Assembly (NCBI RefSeq): GCF_002355155.1
Contig: NZ_AP017369.1
Span: 1,922,001 to 1,986,000 of the forward strand
Source: Corynebacterium suranareeae
GTDB taxonomy: Bacteria > Actinomycetota > Actinomycetes > Mycobacteriales > Mycobacteriaceae
Reading direction: 5' to 3'
DNA length: 64,000 nucleotides
Below are positions 34,685 through 43,565 of this stretch, one piece after another (positions within the stretch are counted from its first letter, which is position 1; the number at the start of each line of letters is the position of its first letter). Under the pieces are notes generated by a model. That model was not told the DNA's origin. It saw nothing but the letters and a program-made list of their open reading frames with translations, and did not search any database. The position numbers and the translations under genes were made by a program.

Positions 34685-36061
34685 ATGGGACTAGTCCTTA
34701 TTATTGGCGGCGTGATCGTCGTCGGTATTATTCTCGCCATCGTCGCAGGCATTATTTCACTGTTTTCCCGTACCTGGATCAAGGTCGCAGCAGCCGATGA
34801 AGCACTCATTGTCTCTGCGAAGGGGAAGGGTGAGTCGCAGGTCATTGTCCACGGCAAAGCCGTGGTGATGCCGATTACCCAGACTCACCAGAAGATTTCT
34901 CTTCGTTCCCGACAAGTGAACATGCAGGTCACCGCGCAAAGCGATGACAATGTAACCCTTAATGTTGAAGCGGTTGCACTGGTGAAGATTGGCTCTGAGC
35001 ACGAATTTATCCGCCGTGCAGCACAGCGTTTCGCATCCAGCGACAAGGAAATCGCACAGTTTACTCAGGACCAGCTCGAAGGTGTCCTGCGCGGTGTCGT
35101 CGCACAGCAGACGGTGACCTCACTCATGCGTGAACGCAAGAAGTTCTCCGAGCAGATCGCAGAGACTGTCATTCCAGAACTAGAAAAACAGGGTCTGAAC
35201 CTTGACTCTTTCCAGATTCGTGGCATTACTGATTCTGTAGGCTACATCAATTCTCTTGGAGCACCAGAAATTCAGGCCAAGCGCCAAGCTGCAGAAATCG
35301 CTGAGTCTGAGGCAGCACGCGCCATTGCAAAATCTCGTATTGCTAACCAAGAAGCAGATCTTATCGAGCAAACACAACTTGATGAGAACAAGGCTGCATC
35401 TGATGCCCGCATCGGTGAGGCACGTGCCCAGGCTATGCAGGCAGAACGCCTTGCTGATGAAAAAGCCCGCCAGGAAGTTCTCGCACAGCAGGCAGAAAAT
35501 AAACAGATTGAGCTGGAAGCACAGGTCAACAAGGTCGCCGATGCAGAACGATACCGCCGCAAGCAGCAGGTAGAGGCTGATACCTTCGAGCAGACTCGTC
35601 GTGCCCAGGCGAAGGCAGAAATTGCCGAAGCTGAAGCACAAGCTCTTAAAACCCACGCTGAAGCAGAGGCCGAGGCTGTGCGTCTTAAAGGTCAAGCAGA
35701 AGCTGAGGCAATTAAGGCCAAGGCAGAAGCCTACCGCGAGAACCAGGAGGCACTACTGGCACAGCAGGCCATGGAAATTCTGCCAGATCTCATGGCACAG
35801 TTTGCCCACGGCTACGCCAACATTGGTTCCATGACCGTGCTTGCTGGCGGTGGCGCCACCTCTGGTGATGCTGCAGCTATTGGTGGCAATCTCGCCGGCG
35901 AACAGGCTGTTGCATTACAAGGTGTTTTCGCCACCGTGAAGCAGACCACCGGCATTGATCTTGCTGAACTGATTCAAGGTCGTGCACTCGGTCAGGCGCA
36001 AGGTGAAGCACAAGGCAACGCTATTGCAGCAGCCCTTGAGCAGGCACCTCGCAATGAGTAG
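34685..36061 (+). CDS. SPFH-domain flotillin-like membrane protein, 458 aa
   Basis: N-terminal membrane segment (about residues 3-25), then an SPFH/Band-7 domain (residues 35-190), then a long Ala/Glu-rich coiled coil (QAKRQAAEIAESEAARAIAKS...) and a Gly/Ala-rich tail ending in QGEAQG repeats. Order and length match bacterial flotillins (FloT/YuaG type), which scaffold membrane microdomains. The EAQAL/AEAEAE heptads are typical. Preceded by a palindromic region and followed by a terminator, so a single-gene unit. Why a mobile element carries it is unclear. Confidence 0.88.
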   Translation: MGLVLIIGGVIVVGIILAIVAGIISLFSRTWIKVAAADEALIVSAKGKGESQVIVHGKAVVMPITQTHQKISLRSRQVNMQVTAQSDDNVTLNVEAVALVKIGSEHEFIRRAAQRFASSDKEIAQFTQDQLEGVLRGVVAQQTVTSLMRERKKFSEQIAETVIPELEKQGLNLDSFQIRGITDSVGYINSLGAPEIQAKRQAAEIAESEAARAIAKSRIANQEADLIEQTQLDENKAASDARIGEARAQAMQAERLADEKARQEVLAQQAENKQIELEAQVNKVADAERYRRKQQVEADTFEQTRRAQAKAEIAEAEAQALKTHAEAEAEAVRLKGQAEAEAIKAKAEAYRENQEALLAQQAMEILPDLMAQFAHGYANIGSMTVLAGGGATSGDAAAIGGNLAGEQAVALQGVFATVKQTTGIDLAELIQGRALGQAQGEAQGNAIAAALEQAPRNE

Positions 36062-36081
36062 TAATTAACACATCCCACTTA

Positions 36082-36126
36082 AACCCCCTATAAGCAGCTG
36101 ACACTAGTTGTTTATAGGGGGTTTTT
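36082..36126 (+). terminator. Rho-independent terminator
   Basis: AACCCCCTATAA pairs with TTATAGGGGGTT; T5 follows. Confidence 0.88.
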
Positions 36127-36151
36127 CATCTGCACAGATACAGTTAGTCGC

Positions 36152-36610
36152 ATGTACGCGCATTACATTTTAGACACCATGCTTAATCGCTCTATCAAGC
36201 AGATTGAGCAACGCCTGGATCGACAAGACACCACCATCAGCGACGCCATCGCCGATAGCGTGCACGACGAGCTGCATGAATACGCAACGGCTAATGCACC
36301 CTGTGACAGCAACAAACAAGCACTCCTTGGTCATGTCGAGCTTGATATAGCGGATCTACAGATCATTATTGACAGCATTCACCCTGCACAGGGCGCAGAT
36401 ATGGTGGTGTGCGGCACAGTCTCAGCATCGACAACGACACTGTTTTATACCGTTGATGAGGTCTTTACCCAAGGCTGGCGCAGTCACTTTGGGTCAGTGC
36501 TTGTCGAAGGCAGCTTCGCATTGTTGATCGACCCAGACAGCTGTGACGTGCACAATCTTGATCTTGTCGGTCAACAGCACGTGCACTGGGTGCCAGCTCG
36601 ACAGCCGTAA
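36152..36610 (+). CDS. Hypothetical protein, 152 aa
   Basis: ATG at 36152 or 36179. No ribosome binding site is visible, and TACAGT eleven bases before 36152 could be a -10 for leaderless initiation. Helical N-terminus, beta-rich C-terminus. Not recognised. Confidence 0.62.
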   Translation: MYAHYILDTMLNRSIKQIEQRLDRQDTTISDAIADSVHDELHEYATANAPCDSNKQALLGHVELDIADLQIIIDSIHPAQGADMVVCGTVSASTTTLFYTVDEVFTQGWRSHFGSVLVEGSFALLIDPDSCDVHNLDLVGQQHVHWVPARQP

Positions 36611-36628
36611 AGAAGCCGTAGGTCTTTT

Positions 36629-36682
36629 TCGCTCGGAGTGTAAACACTATCCCGAGCGAACATGGGCGGAAGCCCATGTCGG
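36629..36682 (+). promoter_or_regulatory. Leader hairpin element, copy 10 of 14, with upstream hairpin
   Basis: The element proper is 36660-36682: ACATGGGC/GGAA/GCCCATGT, then CGG, a stem unlike the others in sequence but identical in shape. Just upstream is a CGCTCGG...CCGAGCG hairpin. The second helix GTGTTGT (36684-36690) with ACAACAC (36739-36745) encloses a CGCTG/CAGCG hairpin and ends 5 bp before the AAGAAAG ribosome binding site of 36769. Confidence 0.85.
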
Positions 36683-36768
36683 GGTGTTGTGCGAATCGCT
36701 GTGTGAGGACTACCGCAGCGTGAAAAAACAACTACCAAACAACACTTATAAAGAAAGACCTTTTGCTC

Positions 36769-37338
36769 ATGACCTCTACATCTGTCCCTACCACCGCTTT
36801 TAACGACCACCTTGTCCCCTTAGCCGAGCTTGATGAGCAAGCTCTGCGCGACAGCGTTGGTTCCTGGGCACATTATACGCACCCGCTTGACCAGCGCGAA
36901 GAACCCGAACTCGTTCTTATTCGCCGCGTCAACAGCTCAGAACGCGTCTGGGTCTTAAGTTTCACTGACCTACGTGCCGATGCAGGTCTCGTGCCTCGTA
37001 CCGCGCCTAATGCTGATCCAGCAAATATTCGCAACACCATTTTCGCCGTGGCCGTTCGTGATCTTGTCCTTGATCGCTCACTTCCACGGTTGCTCAATCC
37101 TACTGGCGAACCCCCAGCTGGCGAATGGGAAGAAGGCTTTGTCTACGTCGATTATGACCAGAGCGACACCGTAGATGGCTACCTCATTGGGCACAGCGAA
37201 CCTGTCTCCATCGAAAGCCAAACCACCGGCGAAATGCACTACTTCACTAAAGTTCCAGGTGGTGTGGCTGTTGCCAACAATCCCGATGGCACCGAACAAG
37301 GTGTTGCACACCGCTGGGTCAGCCACTGGGAATCTTAA
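36769..37338 (+). CDS. Hypothetical protein, 189 aa
   Basis: Start at 36769 behind AAGAAAGAC. Beta-rich with a Pro/Gly-rich C-terminal half; VPGGVAVANNPDGTEQGVA recalls the LP-HP-YG repeat only faintly. First gene after element 10. Confidence 0.72.
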   Translation: MTSTSVPTTAFNDHLVPLAELDEQALRDSVGSWAHYTHPLDQREEPELVLIRRVNSSERVWVLSFTDLRADAGLVPRTAPNADPANIRNTIFAVAVRDLVLDRSLPRLLNPTGEPPAGEWEEGFVYVDYDQSDTVDGYLIGHSEPVSIESQTTGEMHYFTKVPGGVAVANNPDGTEQGVAHRWVSHWES

Positions 37339-37361
37339 GACACAAGAAAGTAGCACTAGCT

Positions 37362-37788
37362 ATGCCTAATCACCCACCAATTTCCACCTTCGATGACCGT
37401 CGCTCTGCTGTGCGCGAAGCTATTACTGATTATCTTGCCAATGCATATGCAGATGGGTTAGGCGGTTACAGCATCAGCGACACCCACCTCGACAACCTTG
37501 CTGAGAAATTCACCCGCACACATGATGAAGCACAGTACGATGCCGGCTTTGATCCTAATGATCTTGAACCAGAGACTTTTGTTCGTGACATTGAGATGAG
37601 CTGGGATGAGCGCGCTATTAATCGTGCACTGATTCCCCTCACCCGAGAACACCCACAATGGTGATTTTGCAGTCAACATCGTTGTGCACCAGGGTGATAG
37701 TGACACTGACAAACTTGTACCCGGCACAGTGCCACTGTATCGAGAGGGCGGTCTGGTCAGCGAAGACATAGAAATCATCTACCAATAA
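37362..37788 (+). pseudogene. Frameshifted, internally deleted paralogue of 37816
   Basis: Codons 1-95 align with the start of the intact neighbour at 37816 (RRSAVREAITDYL vs RKAAIRDAILAYV; DIEMSWDERAINRALIPLTRE vs DIELDWIKREINKKLVLPTRK). The frame then stops at 37664, while the +1 frame from about 37658 continues with NGDFAVNIVVHQGD and ends EDIEIIYQ at 37788, aligning to the last 43 residues of the neighbour (NGDVAITVEVN... EVEIFYQE). About 100 codons between are missing. A good ribosome binding site remains, so a 100-aa truncated protein may still be made. Confidence 0.75.
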
Positions 37789-37815
37789 CACACGACTGTG
37801 AAGAAAGAAGCTGCA

Positions 37816-38508
37816 ATGTCCACCACATCCACCTATGAGAGCCGCAAGGCAGCTATTCGCGACGCTATTCTCGCCTATGTCAACAACATCAAGACTGCTG
37901 CACCCTACAGCCTTCATGCCCATGATCTCGAACAGCTTGCTGTAGATCTCACCTACAGCATCGAGGTTGGTCTCGGTGAGATTGATATTGATCCTGATGC
38001 TGTCGAAGCATCTGAGCTCGCCCAAGACATTGAGCTTGACTGGATTAAACGAGAAATCAACAAAAAGCTTGTGCTTCCCACCCGAAAGCACAGCTTTGAC
38101 TTCATGCTCAGCGACGGAACAAAAGTCTCGGTCGCAGCCTTTGTCAAAGGTTTCAACATCACCGACACACTTGGTCAGACTACTGATGTGCAGACCCTTG
38201 ACACCATCAACTCAGAGCGCGTCGCTCATGGCATCGAACTTGGTGCTGTACGTCTCTATGGTCATATTGGCGCCGATTCTTTAGATGATCTTGAGCTGCG
38301 TTATGTCCCTATTACCCAGCTAAAGAAAACACCACTGAGCTGGAACTCTGTCGGCACTGATATGGAAAAAGTGATCAACAACGGCGATGTTGCTATCACT
38401 GTTGAAGTCAACCGCCCACGTCATGAAGAAGAAACCGGCACGGTACCAATCTATGCCGAAGACGGCGAGACCGCCGTCGATGAGGTAGAAATCTTCTACC
38501 AAGAGTAG
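37816..38508 (+). CDS. Hypothetical protein, 230 aa, intact paralogue
   Basis: Start at 37816 behind AAGAAAGAAG. Helical N-terminal third, beta-rich remainder, C-terminal EEETGTVPIYAEDG. Intact relative of the broken gene just upstream. Ends in a strong terminator. Not recognised. Confidence 0.74.
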   Translation: MSTTSTYESRKAAIRDAILAYVNNIKTAAPYSLHAHDLEQLAVDLTYSIEVGLGEIDIDPDAVEASELAQDIELDWIKREINKKLVLPTRKHSFDFMLSDGTKVSVAAFVKGFNITDTLGQTTDVQTLDTINSERVAHGIELGAVRLYGHIGADSLDDLELRYVPITQLKKTPLSWNSVGTDMEKVINNGDVAITVEVNRPRHEEETGTVPIYAEDGETAVDEVEIFYQE

Positions 38509-38521
38509 ACCAACCCACATA

Positions 38522-38569
38522 AGAAACCCCGTAGCAGTGCTCAGGCGCTGTTACGGGGTTTCTTTTTTT
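38522..38569 (+). terminator. Rho-independent terminator
   Basis: AGAAACCCCGTA pairs with TACGGGGTTTCT with a GC inner stem; T7 follows. Confidence 0.9.
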
Positions 38570-38643
38570 AATCCACATCGTCTAATTCAACAAAAAGCAT
38601 AAGAAGCCCAGCGAACAATGTCTTTTCTTTAGGTTCATTGGGC

Positions 38644-38666
38644 AGTGCAGCGGGGGCTGCACTCGG
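38644..38666 (+). promoter_or_regulatory. Leader hairpin element, copy 11 of 14
   Basis: AGTGCAGC/GGGG/GCTGCACT without bulge, then CGG. A hairpin with GAAC/GTTC and GCCCA/TGGGC lies upstream (about 38607-38643). A second helix GGTCA with TGACC (38703-38707) follows. It leads the two secreted-protease genes. Confidence 0.84.
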
Positions 38667-38785
38667 GGTCAGGTGTGAATGCATGGGTCGGCCACAGTGC
38701 CATGACCTGCAGCTTCGTGCGCAACCATGTGCGCGAAGAAAACACACTACATAAAAAAACTCACGCTCATTAAAGGACTAGACCC

Positions 38786-39694
38786 ATGTTCACTCGTACT
38801 CTTTTCACCACCTTCATTGCCACTGTTATCGCTATGGTCAGCTTTAGCGCTCACGCATCCGCCATCTCTGTTGATCACACTCACACCGCAACAAAGCTGT
38901 CCAATACCGTATTTGTCGATGCTAATGATCGTTCTTATTGCTCAGGAACCCTTATCTCGAAGCAGCATGTACTTACTGCACGCCACTGTTTTGCTGATGA
39001 TCCGGCCACCGCTGTGACCATCGGGGACGTCATTGACCAGGCTAATTCCCGTGCTGTTATTCACACTGTTGTGCATCCAGACGCCGATATTGCGGTACTT
39101 ACTCTTGATGCACCTGTTCTTGACGCTGCGCCAGCCGCCATTAATCTTGGCTACCAGGGTCACGGCACTGCCCTCCATGGTTCCGGCTTTGCCGGCAACT
39201 ATGGCGAGGGCTCTATCGCACAAGATTTTGCTGGTGATAAGTTCGACAACCGCTTCTATGACGCCTACGGCAACACCCTCGTTATCGCAGCACAGCGCGA
39301 AATCGTTCACGGTGATTCTGGCTCTGGTCTTAAAGATGACAACGGCGCTGTCGTGGGTGTTCTTGACTACCGTTTCCCCGGAATTTTCGGTGAAACAGGG
39401 GGTGCCACCATGCACGATTACGGCCAGTGGGTCGTAGACAACACAGGTGGTCAGGCACAAGTCGTAGACAATCCACAGGGTGCACCAGCAGATGCAGAAC
39501 CTATGACCGATCGGTACAACGATCTACCAGCACTGATTGCTGAAGGCTTCCAGACACAGACCCAGGTAGCCACCGAGCAGGTTGAAGCAGCTCACGCTGA
39601 GTTCACCGCACAGGTCGATCAGGTTATTGCTGATGCACAGACTCAATTCCAGACCCAGCTCGATGCAGGACTCGCTGCAGCTCTCAGCTCATAA
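38786..39694 (+). CDS. Secreted trypsin-like serine protease, 302 aa
   Basis: Signal peptide (cleavage near HASA-IS). Catalytic triad is complete: His67 in LTARHC, Asp101 in HPDADIAVL, Ser178 in HGDSGSG (peptidase family S1). Cys pair around His is conserved. After the protease domain (to about residue 215) comes a Thr/Gln/Ala helical tail, probably a coiled coil, shared in type with the next protease. AAAGGA ribosome binding site. Exported; the target is unknown. Confidence 0.9.
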   Translation: MFTRTLFTTFIATVIAMVSFSAHASAISVDHTHTATKLSNTVFVDANDRSYCSGTLISKQHVLTARHCFADDPATAVTIGDVIDQANSRAVIHTVVHPDADIAVLTLDAPVLDAAPAAINLGYQGHGTALHGSGFAGNYGEGSIAQDFAGDKFDNRFYDAYGNTLVIAAQREIVHGDSGSGLKDDNGAVVGVLDYRFPGIFGETGGATMHDYGQWVVDNTGGQAQVVDNPQGAPADAEPMTDRYNDLPALIAEGFQTQTQVATEQVEAAHAEFTAQVDQVIADAQTQFQTQLDAGLAAALSS

Positions 39695-39724
39695 TGCCAC
39701 CTAACCAACTCATCTGATTCACCC

Positions 39725-39771
39725 AACCCCTACCCCTCTGAACAGCTCTTATAGCTGTGCAGTGGGGTTTT
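39725..39771 (+). terminator. Terminator between the protease genes
   Basis: AACCCC with GGGGTT around an inner CAGCT/AGCTG hairpin, then TTTTA. Suggests separate transcription or attenuated read-through of the second protease. Confidence 0.75.
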
Positions 39772-39820
39772 ATTCACGCTCGATCACAATTTTCCTAAAG
39801 GATTCACAGGTATAACCACC

Positions 39821-40840
39821 ATGAACGCATCCCGATTTATCTCTCGCTCAGCACTGATGTCACTTCTCGCACTTGTATCTGCATGTGGCTTCATTGCGCA
39901 GGCCAGCCCTGCTCACGCAGTATCTAACACTACATTCCTCAAAACCACAGCCTCATACTGCAGCGCAACACTGATTTCCGAGCAGCACGTCCTTACTGCC
40001 CGCCACTGCCTTAATAGTGGCCCAGCTACATCCGTGTCTTTTGGCGACCAGATTGATCACAACCGACGACACGCCGTTGTCCACACTGTTGTTCACCCCG
40101 ATGCCGATCTTGCTGTACTCACCCTTGATGGGCCAGTCACCTATGTCCAGCCGGCAGCGATCAACACCGCCAAACAATTTGTTGGCGCTCCGGTAAACGT
40201 CACCGGTTTTGCTGGAAACTACAAGCAAGGTCAATGGGCTCACCAGGCGCACGGCGCCGTGACTGATCATCAGTGGGATTCCCGCTATGGTTTTTCCATG
40301 AATTCGTTGTTTAATGATCGAGTCATTCCCGGTGACTCCGGCTCAGGCATCAAAGACGCCAACGGCAACATTGTTGGTGTGAGCGATTACACTCACAAGG
40401 GATTCGAATTCCGAAGCGGTGGTGTCACCATGCACACCTATGGTCAGTGGGTTGTCGATGCGACCGGTGGGTCAGCCCAGGTCGTACACAACAACTATGG
40501 TCTCGGTGTAGATCTGAGTAATATCACCACCAGCTCCGGGTCAAGCATGTCACCCGCCGCACCTATTGATACCAGTGACGTTGTTACCACCATTGATGTT
40601 GTTGATACAGCATCAACCAATACGGACGCACCTGGTTTCACCGCATTCGACAACGACACTGCTGTGCCTATGGCACCAACCCCGACCCCAACTCTGGTTG
40701 TCCCTAGTTCTAGCGAGATCTCCACTGCCGTGTCAGAAATATCTGCATTAGTACAGCAGGCTCACACCGATGCAGCTCAGGCTGTTCATGAAGCGGAAGC
40801 TGAATTCCACAACCAGCTTGCTGCGGTCTTCGCTCAGTAG
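39821..40840 (+). CDS. Secreted trypsin-like serine protease, 339 aa
   Basis: Paralogue of the preceding gene. Signal peptide to about residue 33 (AHA-VS). Triad: His62 in LTARHC, Asp96 in HPDADLAVL, Ser173 in PGDSGSG. The two differ mostly by a longer Thr/Ser/Pro linker here before the C-terminal Ala/Glu coiled coil (SEISALVQQAHTDAAQAV). Weak ribosome binding site; start chosen for the signal peptide. Tandem duplication is the likely origin. Confidence 0.9.
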   Translation: MNASRFISRSALMSLLALVSACGFIAQASPAHAVSNTTFLKTTASYCSATLISEQHVLTARHCLNSGPATSVSFGDQIDHNRRHAVVHTVVHPDADLAVLTLDGPVTYVQPAAINTAKQFVGAPVNVTGFAGNYKQGQWAHQAHGAVTDHQWDSRYGFSMNSLFNDRVIPGDSGSGIKDANGNIVGVSDYTHKGFEFRSGGVTMHTYGQWVVDATGGSAQVVHNNYGLGVDLSNITTSSGSSMSPAAPIDTSDVVTTIDVVDTASTNTDAPGFTAFDNDTAVPMAPTPTPTLVVPSSSEISTAVSEISALVQQAHTDAAQAVHEAEAEFHNQLAAVFAQ

Positions 40841-41246
40841 TTTAAGATCGCCGGTGCCCTTTATCACGCGCCGGCGCGCGCCGGCTAAAAATGCCCTGTT
40901 TTACTCCCTCCGCCTGCATTTTCATCACTAGCAGGCAGGTCTCGCTGCGTGCACGCACTCTCAAGAAAACTAGCCTTGAGCTGCACTAATGGTGGTTTCT
41001 CACCACGGCCAACGTAGTGACCTGCGATACATTTACTTTCGTCACAGTGATGTTATGCGACCACCTAATAGGTCCCTCAAATTTACGGACCCCTTAGAGA
41101 GCGCCCTCTATTTTGCCAAAAAAGCACAACACCTACCACCACTCCCCGTGCACGGGTTGGGGTGATGACGCTCCTTCATATGTGTTGTGTGGTTTATGCA
41201 AGTTATCTACACAACTACTGTGTCATCTCGTCCACTGTACCTACTC

Positions 41247-41282
41247 TTGCAGCAGTACATATGTACTGCTGCAATTTTTTTT
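41247..41282 (+). terminator. Perfect 28-bp palindromic terminator
   Basis: Fourteen bases starting TTGCAGCAGTACAT are mirrored exactly in the next fourteen, and eight T follow. No gene precedes it closely. Confidence 0.85.
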
Positions 41283-41384
41283 AACACGCTCGCTGGCGCC
41301 GACCGAGCCACTCATACAACCGCAACACCCAAGTGCCGGATTAGGGTAGACCCTGACACGACACTGCCCACAGCACTGTTTAGA

Positions 41385-41453
41385 CTGTCGGACTAAGTGG
41401 CCTGCCGGCTTTTCCCAACAGTGTCGGGTCAAGCCTAAGACTTATTCCGACAG
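41385..41453. promoter_or_regulatory. Candidate resolvase recombination (res) site
   Basis: CTGTCGGACTAAG at 41385 and its inverse CTTATTCCGACAG at 41441 differ at one position, 300 bp upstream of a serine recombinase gene. Further TGTC half-sites lie between and beside them. Tn3-type resolvases bind such pairs upstream of their own gene, so this is a plausible res region, and also the resolvase promoter. Confidence 0.5.
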
Positions 41454-41755
41454 TTTATTCGATAATTATGCACATACTCCGCAATAATGTACTCGGTGTA
41501 CTTTTACACCCAGTGCATGTTGCCATGACTTTGCTCAAAGTAGAAATCACCACAACATACCTTCACAATACATCCGTCTTGTTTTGCAAACGAACCCATT
41601 ATAGTTTTAGCAACAAAACCCGCGTATGCATATATTAATGTTCACAACTAATGTTTTAAACAAGTACATAGTTCTGTGTTTTCTACTCCCCCACTACTGC
41701 AATAATGGAACGTAGTTTTTAACACAACACACAAAACTATTAAAGGTAATGGCAT

Positions 41756-42367
41756 ATGTTTGGCACTAGTTTTAACGAACAAATAACTAACCCAAGAAGT
41801 CAACGAGTTTCTTATTTGCGTGTTTCTAGCACTGATCAGAATCTGGCGCGACAACGTGAAGCTGTTAACCATTCGGGTCATATTGATCGTGAGTTCACTG
41901 ATGAACTTTCCGGTGGCGCCAAATCACACAGGCCCGGTTTAGAAGACTGCATTAATTATCTTCGCGAAGATGATGTTCTTGTGGTCGCATCTATTGACAG
42001 ACTTGCACGCTCTCTTGTTGATTTACGTGTCATCATTGATCGCATCACAGACAAAGGCGCGTCGGTCATTTTTCTCAAAGAGAATTTGAATTTCGCCGCA
42101 GGCCGCGATGATCCCCGAGCAAACCTCATGCTCGGTATTTTGGGCAGCTTCGCAGAATTTGAACGCTCCATTATTCGCGAGCGCCAAGCCGAAGGTATTG
42201 CACTGGCGAAAAAGGCGGGCAAATACTCAGGTCGCCCAAAAGCCCTCAATATGGAACAAATACAAGAGGCGAAAGATATGATTTCTCAAGGTGAAACAAA
42301 ATCCTCTGTTGCCAAGCATTTTGGTATCAACCGATCAACCTTATACGACTATCTCAAAAAATCCTGA
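41756..42367 (+). CDS. Serine recombinase (resolvase/invertase family), 203 aa
   Basis: SYLRVSSTDQNLARQREA places the catalytic Ser24 in a standard RVS motif. LVVASIDRLARSLVDL and the GxxAEFERSIIRERQAEGI helix are diagnostic for the Tn3 resolvase/invertase group. The C-terminal HTH (residues about 165-203) is intact. Length 203 fits small resolvases. A resolvase on a large plasmid usually resolves multimers or a cointegrate; an invertase role is possible. AAAGG site upstream. Confidence 0.92.
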   Translation: MFGTSFNEQITNPRSQRVSYLRVSSTDQNLARQREAVNHSGHIDREFTDELSGGAKSHRPGLEDCINYLREDDVLVVASIDRLARSLVDLRVIIDRITDKGASVIFLKENLNFAAGRDDPRANLMLGILGSFAEFERSIIRERQAEGIALAKKAGKYSGRPKALNMEQIQEAKDMISQGETKSSVAKHFGINRSTLYDYLKKS

Positions 42368-42449
42368 ATAGTAACTTCAAGAAAGTAGCTTAAACTTTAT
42401 GCATCGTGGCCGCACGTCTACCGCTCAGTGAACCTACCGCTTCACCGAT

Positions 42450-42938
42450 GTGAAGCCAGGTGCTGCTGACATTATTTTGTCCTCGACCAATAAGTGGGTC
42501 GGCGTTGCCCATAAACAAGCACCTGCATCAGAGATCCCCTATGGCACGCTTGACTCTATCGCTATGTCCAAGCCTTTCGCCTGGACGCAAAAAATCAAGA
42601 TGTGCTCATGCAGCAAGTGGCATCTCGCCATTAAATGCACAGCCGAGGATCTACGCCTCCACCAACAACCTGTGAACGGACGTTTTGGTGTTCGCGACGT
42701 GATCTTTGCTGACCTTAATACCCCACTGTTTCCTAACAGCCATGATCTTATTGCCAATCTTGACGACCGAGAAGAACTTGGCGAGGACGCACGGTTAAGT
42801 TTTAACAAACGCGAAGATGCAGCCGCATTTATGGCTGCCAATAAAGCAAAACGCCTCAACTTTGATAAGCGTGGCCGTAGAGCCAGTCACATCAAACCGC
42901 ACGAACGCAAAGCATTCAAGAAGCACCGCAGAAAATAA
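42450..42938 (+). CDS. Basic hypothetical protein, 162 aa, probably missing its true N-terminus
   Basis: A good ribosome binding site (AAGAAAGTAG) and ATG lie at 42399 in the same frame, but codon 11 is TGA (42429); from 42432 the frame stays open to 42938 (TYRFTDVKPGAADIILSS...). The GTG at 42450 could restart translation. C-terminus is strongly basic (KHRRK), with CSC near residue 52. Probably a recently stopped gene or a product of reinitiation. The stop codon overlaps leader element 12. Confidence 0.65.
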   Translation: MKPGAADIILSSTNKWVGVAHKQAPASEIPYGTLDSIAMSKPFAWTQKIKMCSCSKWHLAIKCTAEDLRLHQQPVNGRFGVRDVIFADLNTPLFPNSHDLIANLDDREELGEDARLSFNKREDAAAFMAANKAKRLNFDKRGRRASHIKPHERKAFKKHRRK

Positions 42939-42959
42939 CGACAGCGAAGCTGCGTTCGG
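42937..42959 (+). promoter_or_regulatory. Leader hairpin element, copy 12 of 14
   Basis: AACGACAGC/GAA/GCTGCGTT with bulged A, then CGG; it begins within the upstream stop codon, so the element can be intercistronic. The second helix is perfect: TATGTTCTCG (42961-42970) with CGAGAACATA (43015-43024), enclosing an 8-bp hairpin with loop CACG. Its 3' arm ends 2 bp before the ATG of the phosphatase and covers the weak ribosome binding site. Confidence 0.87.
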
Positions 42960-43026
42960 TTATGTTCTCGAACTGCTGTAGTGCACGCACTACAGCCAAC
43001 TACCACCGTAGAAGCGAGAACATATT

Positions 43027-43509
43027 ATGTCTGCCGTTGATCTTTACCAAGCACGCATTCCTTTTCAACGCGATGGCGTGCGCTGTGATCATACGATGAT
43101 CACTCGCATTCAAGCCGGCCTGCATCTTGGTGGCTGCCGCGCAGCAGGACTTCTGCCTGTACCAGCACATATCGACCATATCGTCCGCCTAACAACCACT
43201 GATTTCTATGATCTTGACTCTGCACCGCAACTGCTCAGCAACACTGTGCTTGATGTGTTGGACACCACCACCCAAGACTTGAGCGCGTTGTGGCCTGTTG
43301 CAGAGCACATTGCCACAACCGTTCCTGAATCAGAGGACGTGCTTATCCACTGCCAGATGGGTATCAACCGATCAGCGGCGCTGATGGCACGGGTGTTGAT
43401 GCTGCGTAACAGTTGCACAGCCGATGAAGCGGTAGCGTTGCTGCGTGCTCGACGCTCACCATTTGTGCTGTTCAATGAGCATTTCGTGGAACAGCTACAA
43501 AAGCTGTAG
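43027..43509 (+). CDS. Dual-specificity/tyrosine phosphatase, 160 aa
   Basis: HCQMGINRSAALMARVLML at residues 108 onward is the CxxGxxR(S/T) active site with Cys109 and Arg115, in the position usual for dual-specificity phosphatases. N-terminal strands (GLHLGGCRAAG, HIDHIVRL) fit the family fold. Small, cytoplasmic. Could dephosphorylate proteins or phosphoinositide-like or nucleotide substrates. Ribosome binding site lies in the leader helix, so translation may depend on its opening. Confidence 0.87.
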   Translation: MSAVDLYQARIPFQRDGVRCDHTMITRIQAGLHLGGCRAAGLLPVPAHIDHIVRLTTTDFYDLDSAPQLLSNTVLDVLDTTTQDLSALWPVAEHIATTVPESEDVLIHCQMGINRSAALMARVLMLRNSCTADEAVALLRARRSPFVLFNEHFVEQLQKL

Positions 43510-43525
43510 ACATTCTAAAACCATT

Positions 43526-43565
43526 GCCCCAAGAAGAGATGCTTCTCTTCTTGGGGTTCTTTTTT
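43526..43565 (+). terminator. Rho-independent terminator
   Basis: CCCCAAGAAGAG with CTCTTCTTGGGG, then T-rich. Confidence 0.9.

Larger units (their letters stand above)
40841..41755. other. Gene-free region with palindromes
   Basis: No credible gene. It holds a 16-bp GC palindrome at 40870-40885 (GCCGGCGCGCGCCGGC), a perfect 28-bp palindromic terminator at 41247-41274 followed by T8, and a split inverted repeat near 41385-41453 that may be the resolvase site. The orphan terminator suggests a small RNA transcribed rightward from about 41100. Confidence 0.6.

Noticed and set aside
41113..41349. A short frame running through the 28-bp palindrome
   Set aside because: It reads through a perfect terminator and has no ribosome binding site.
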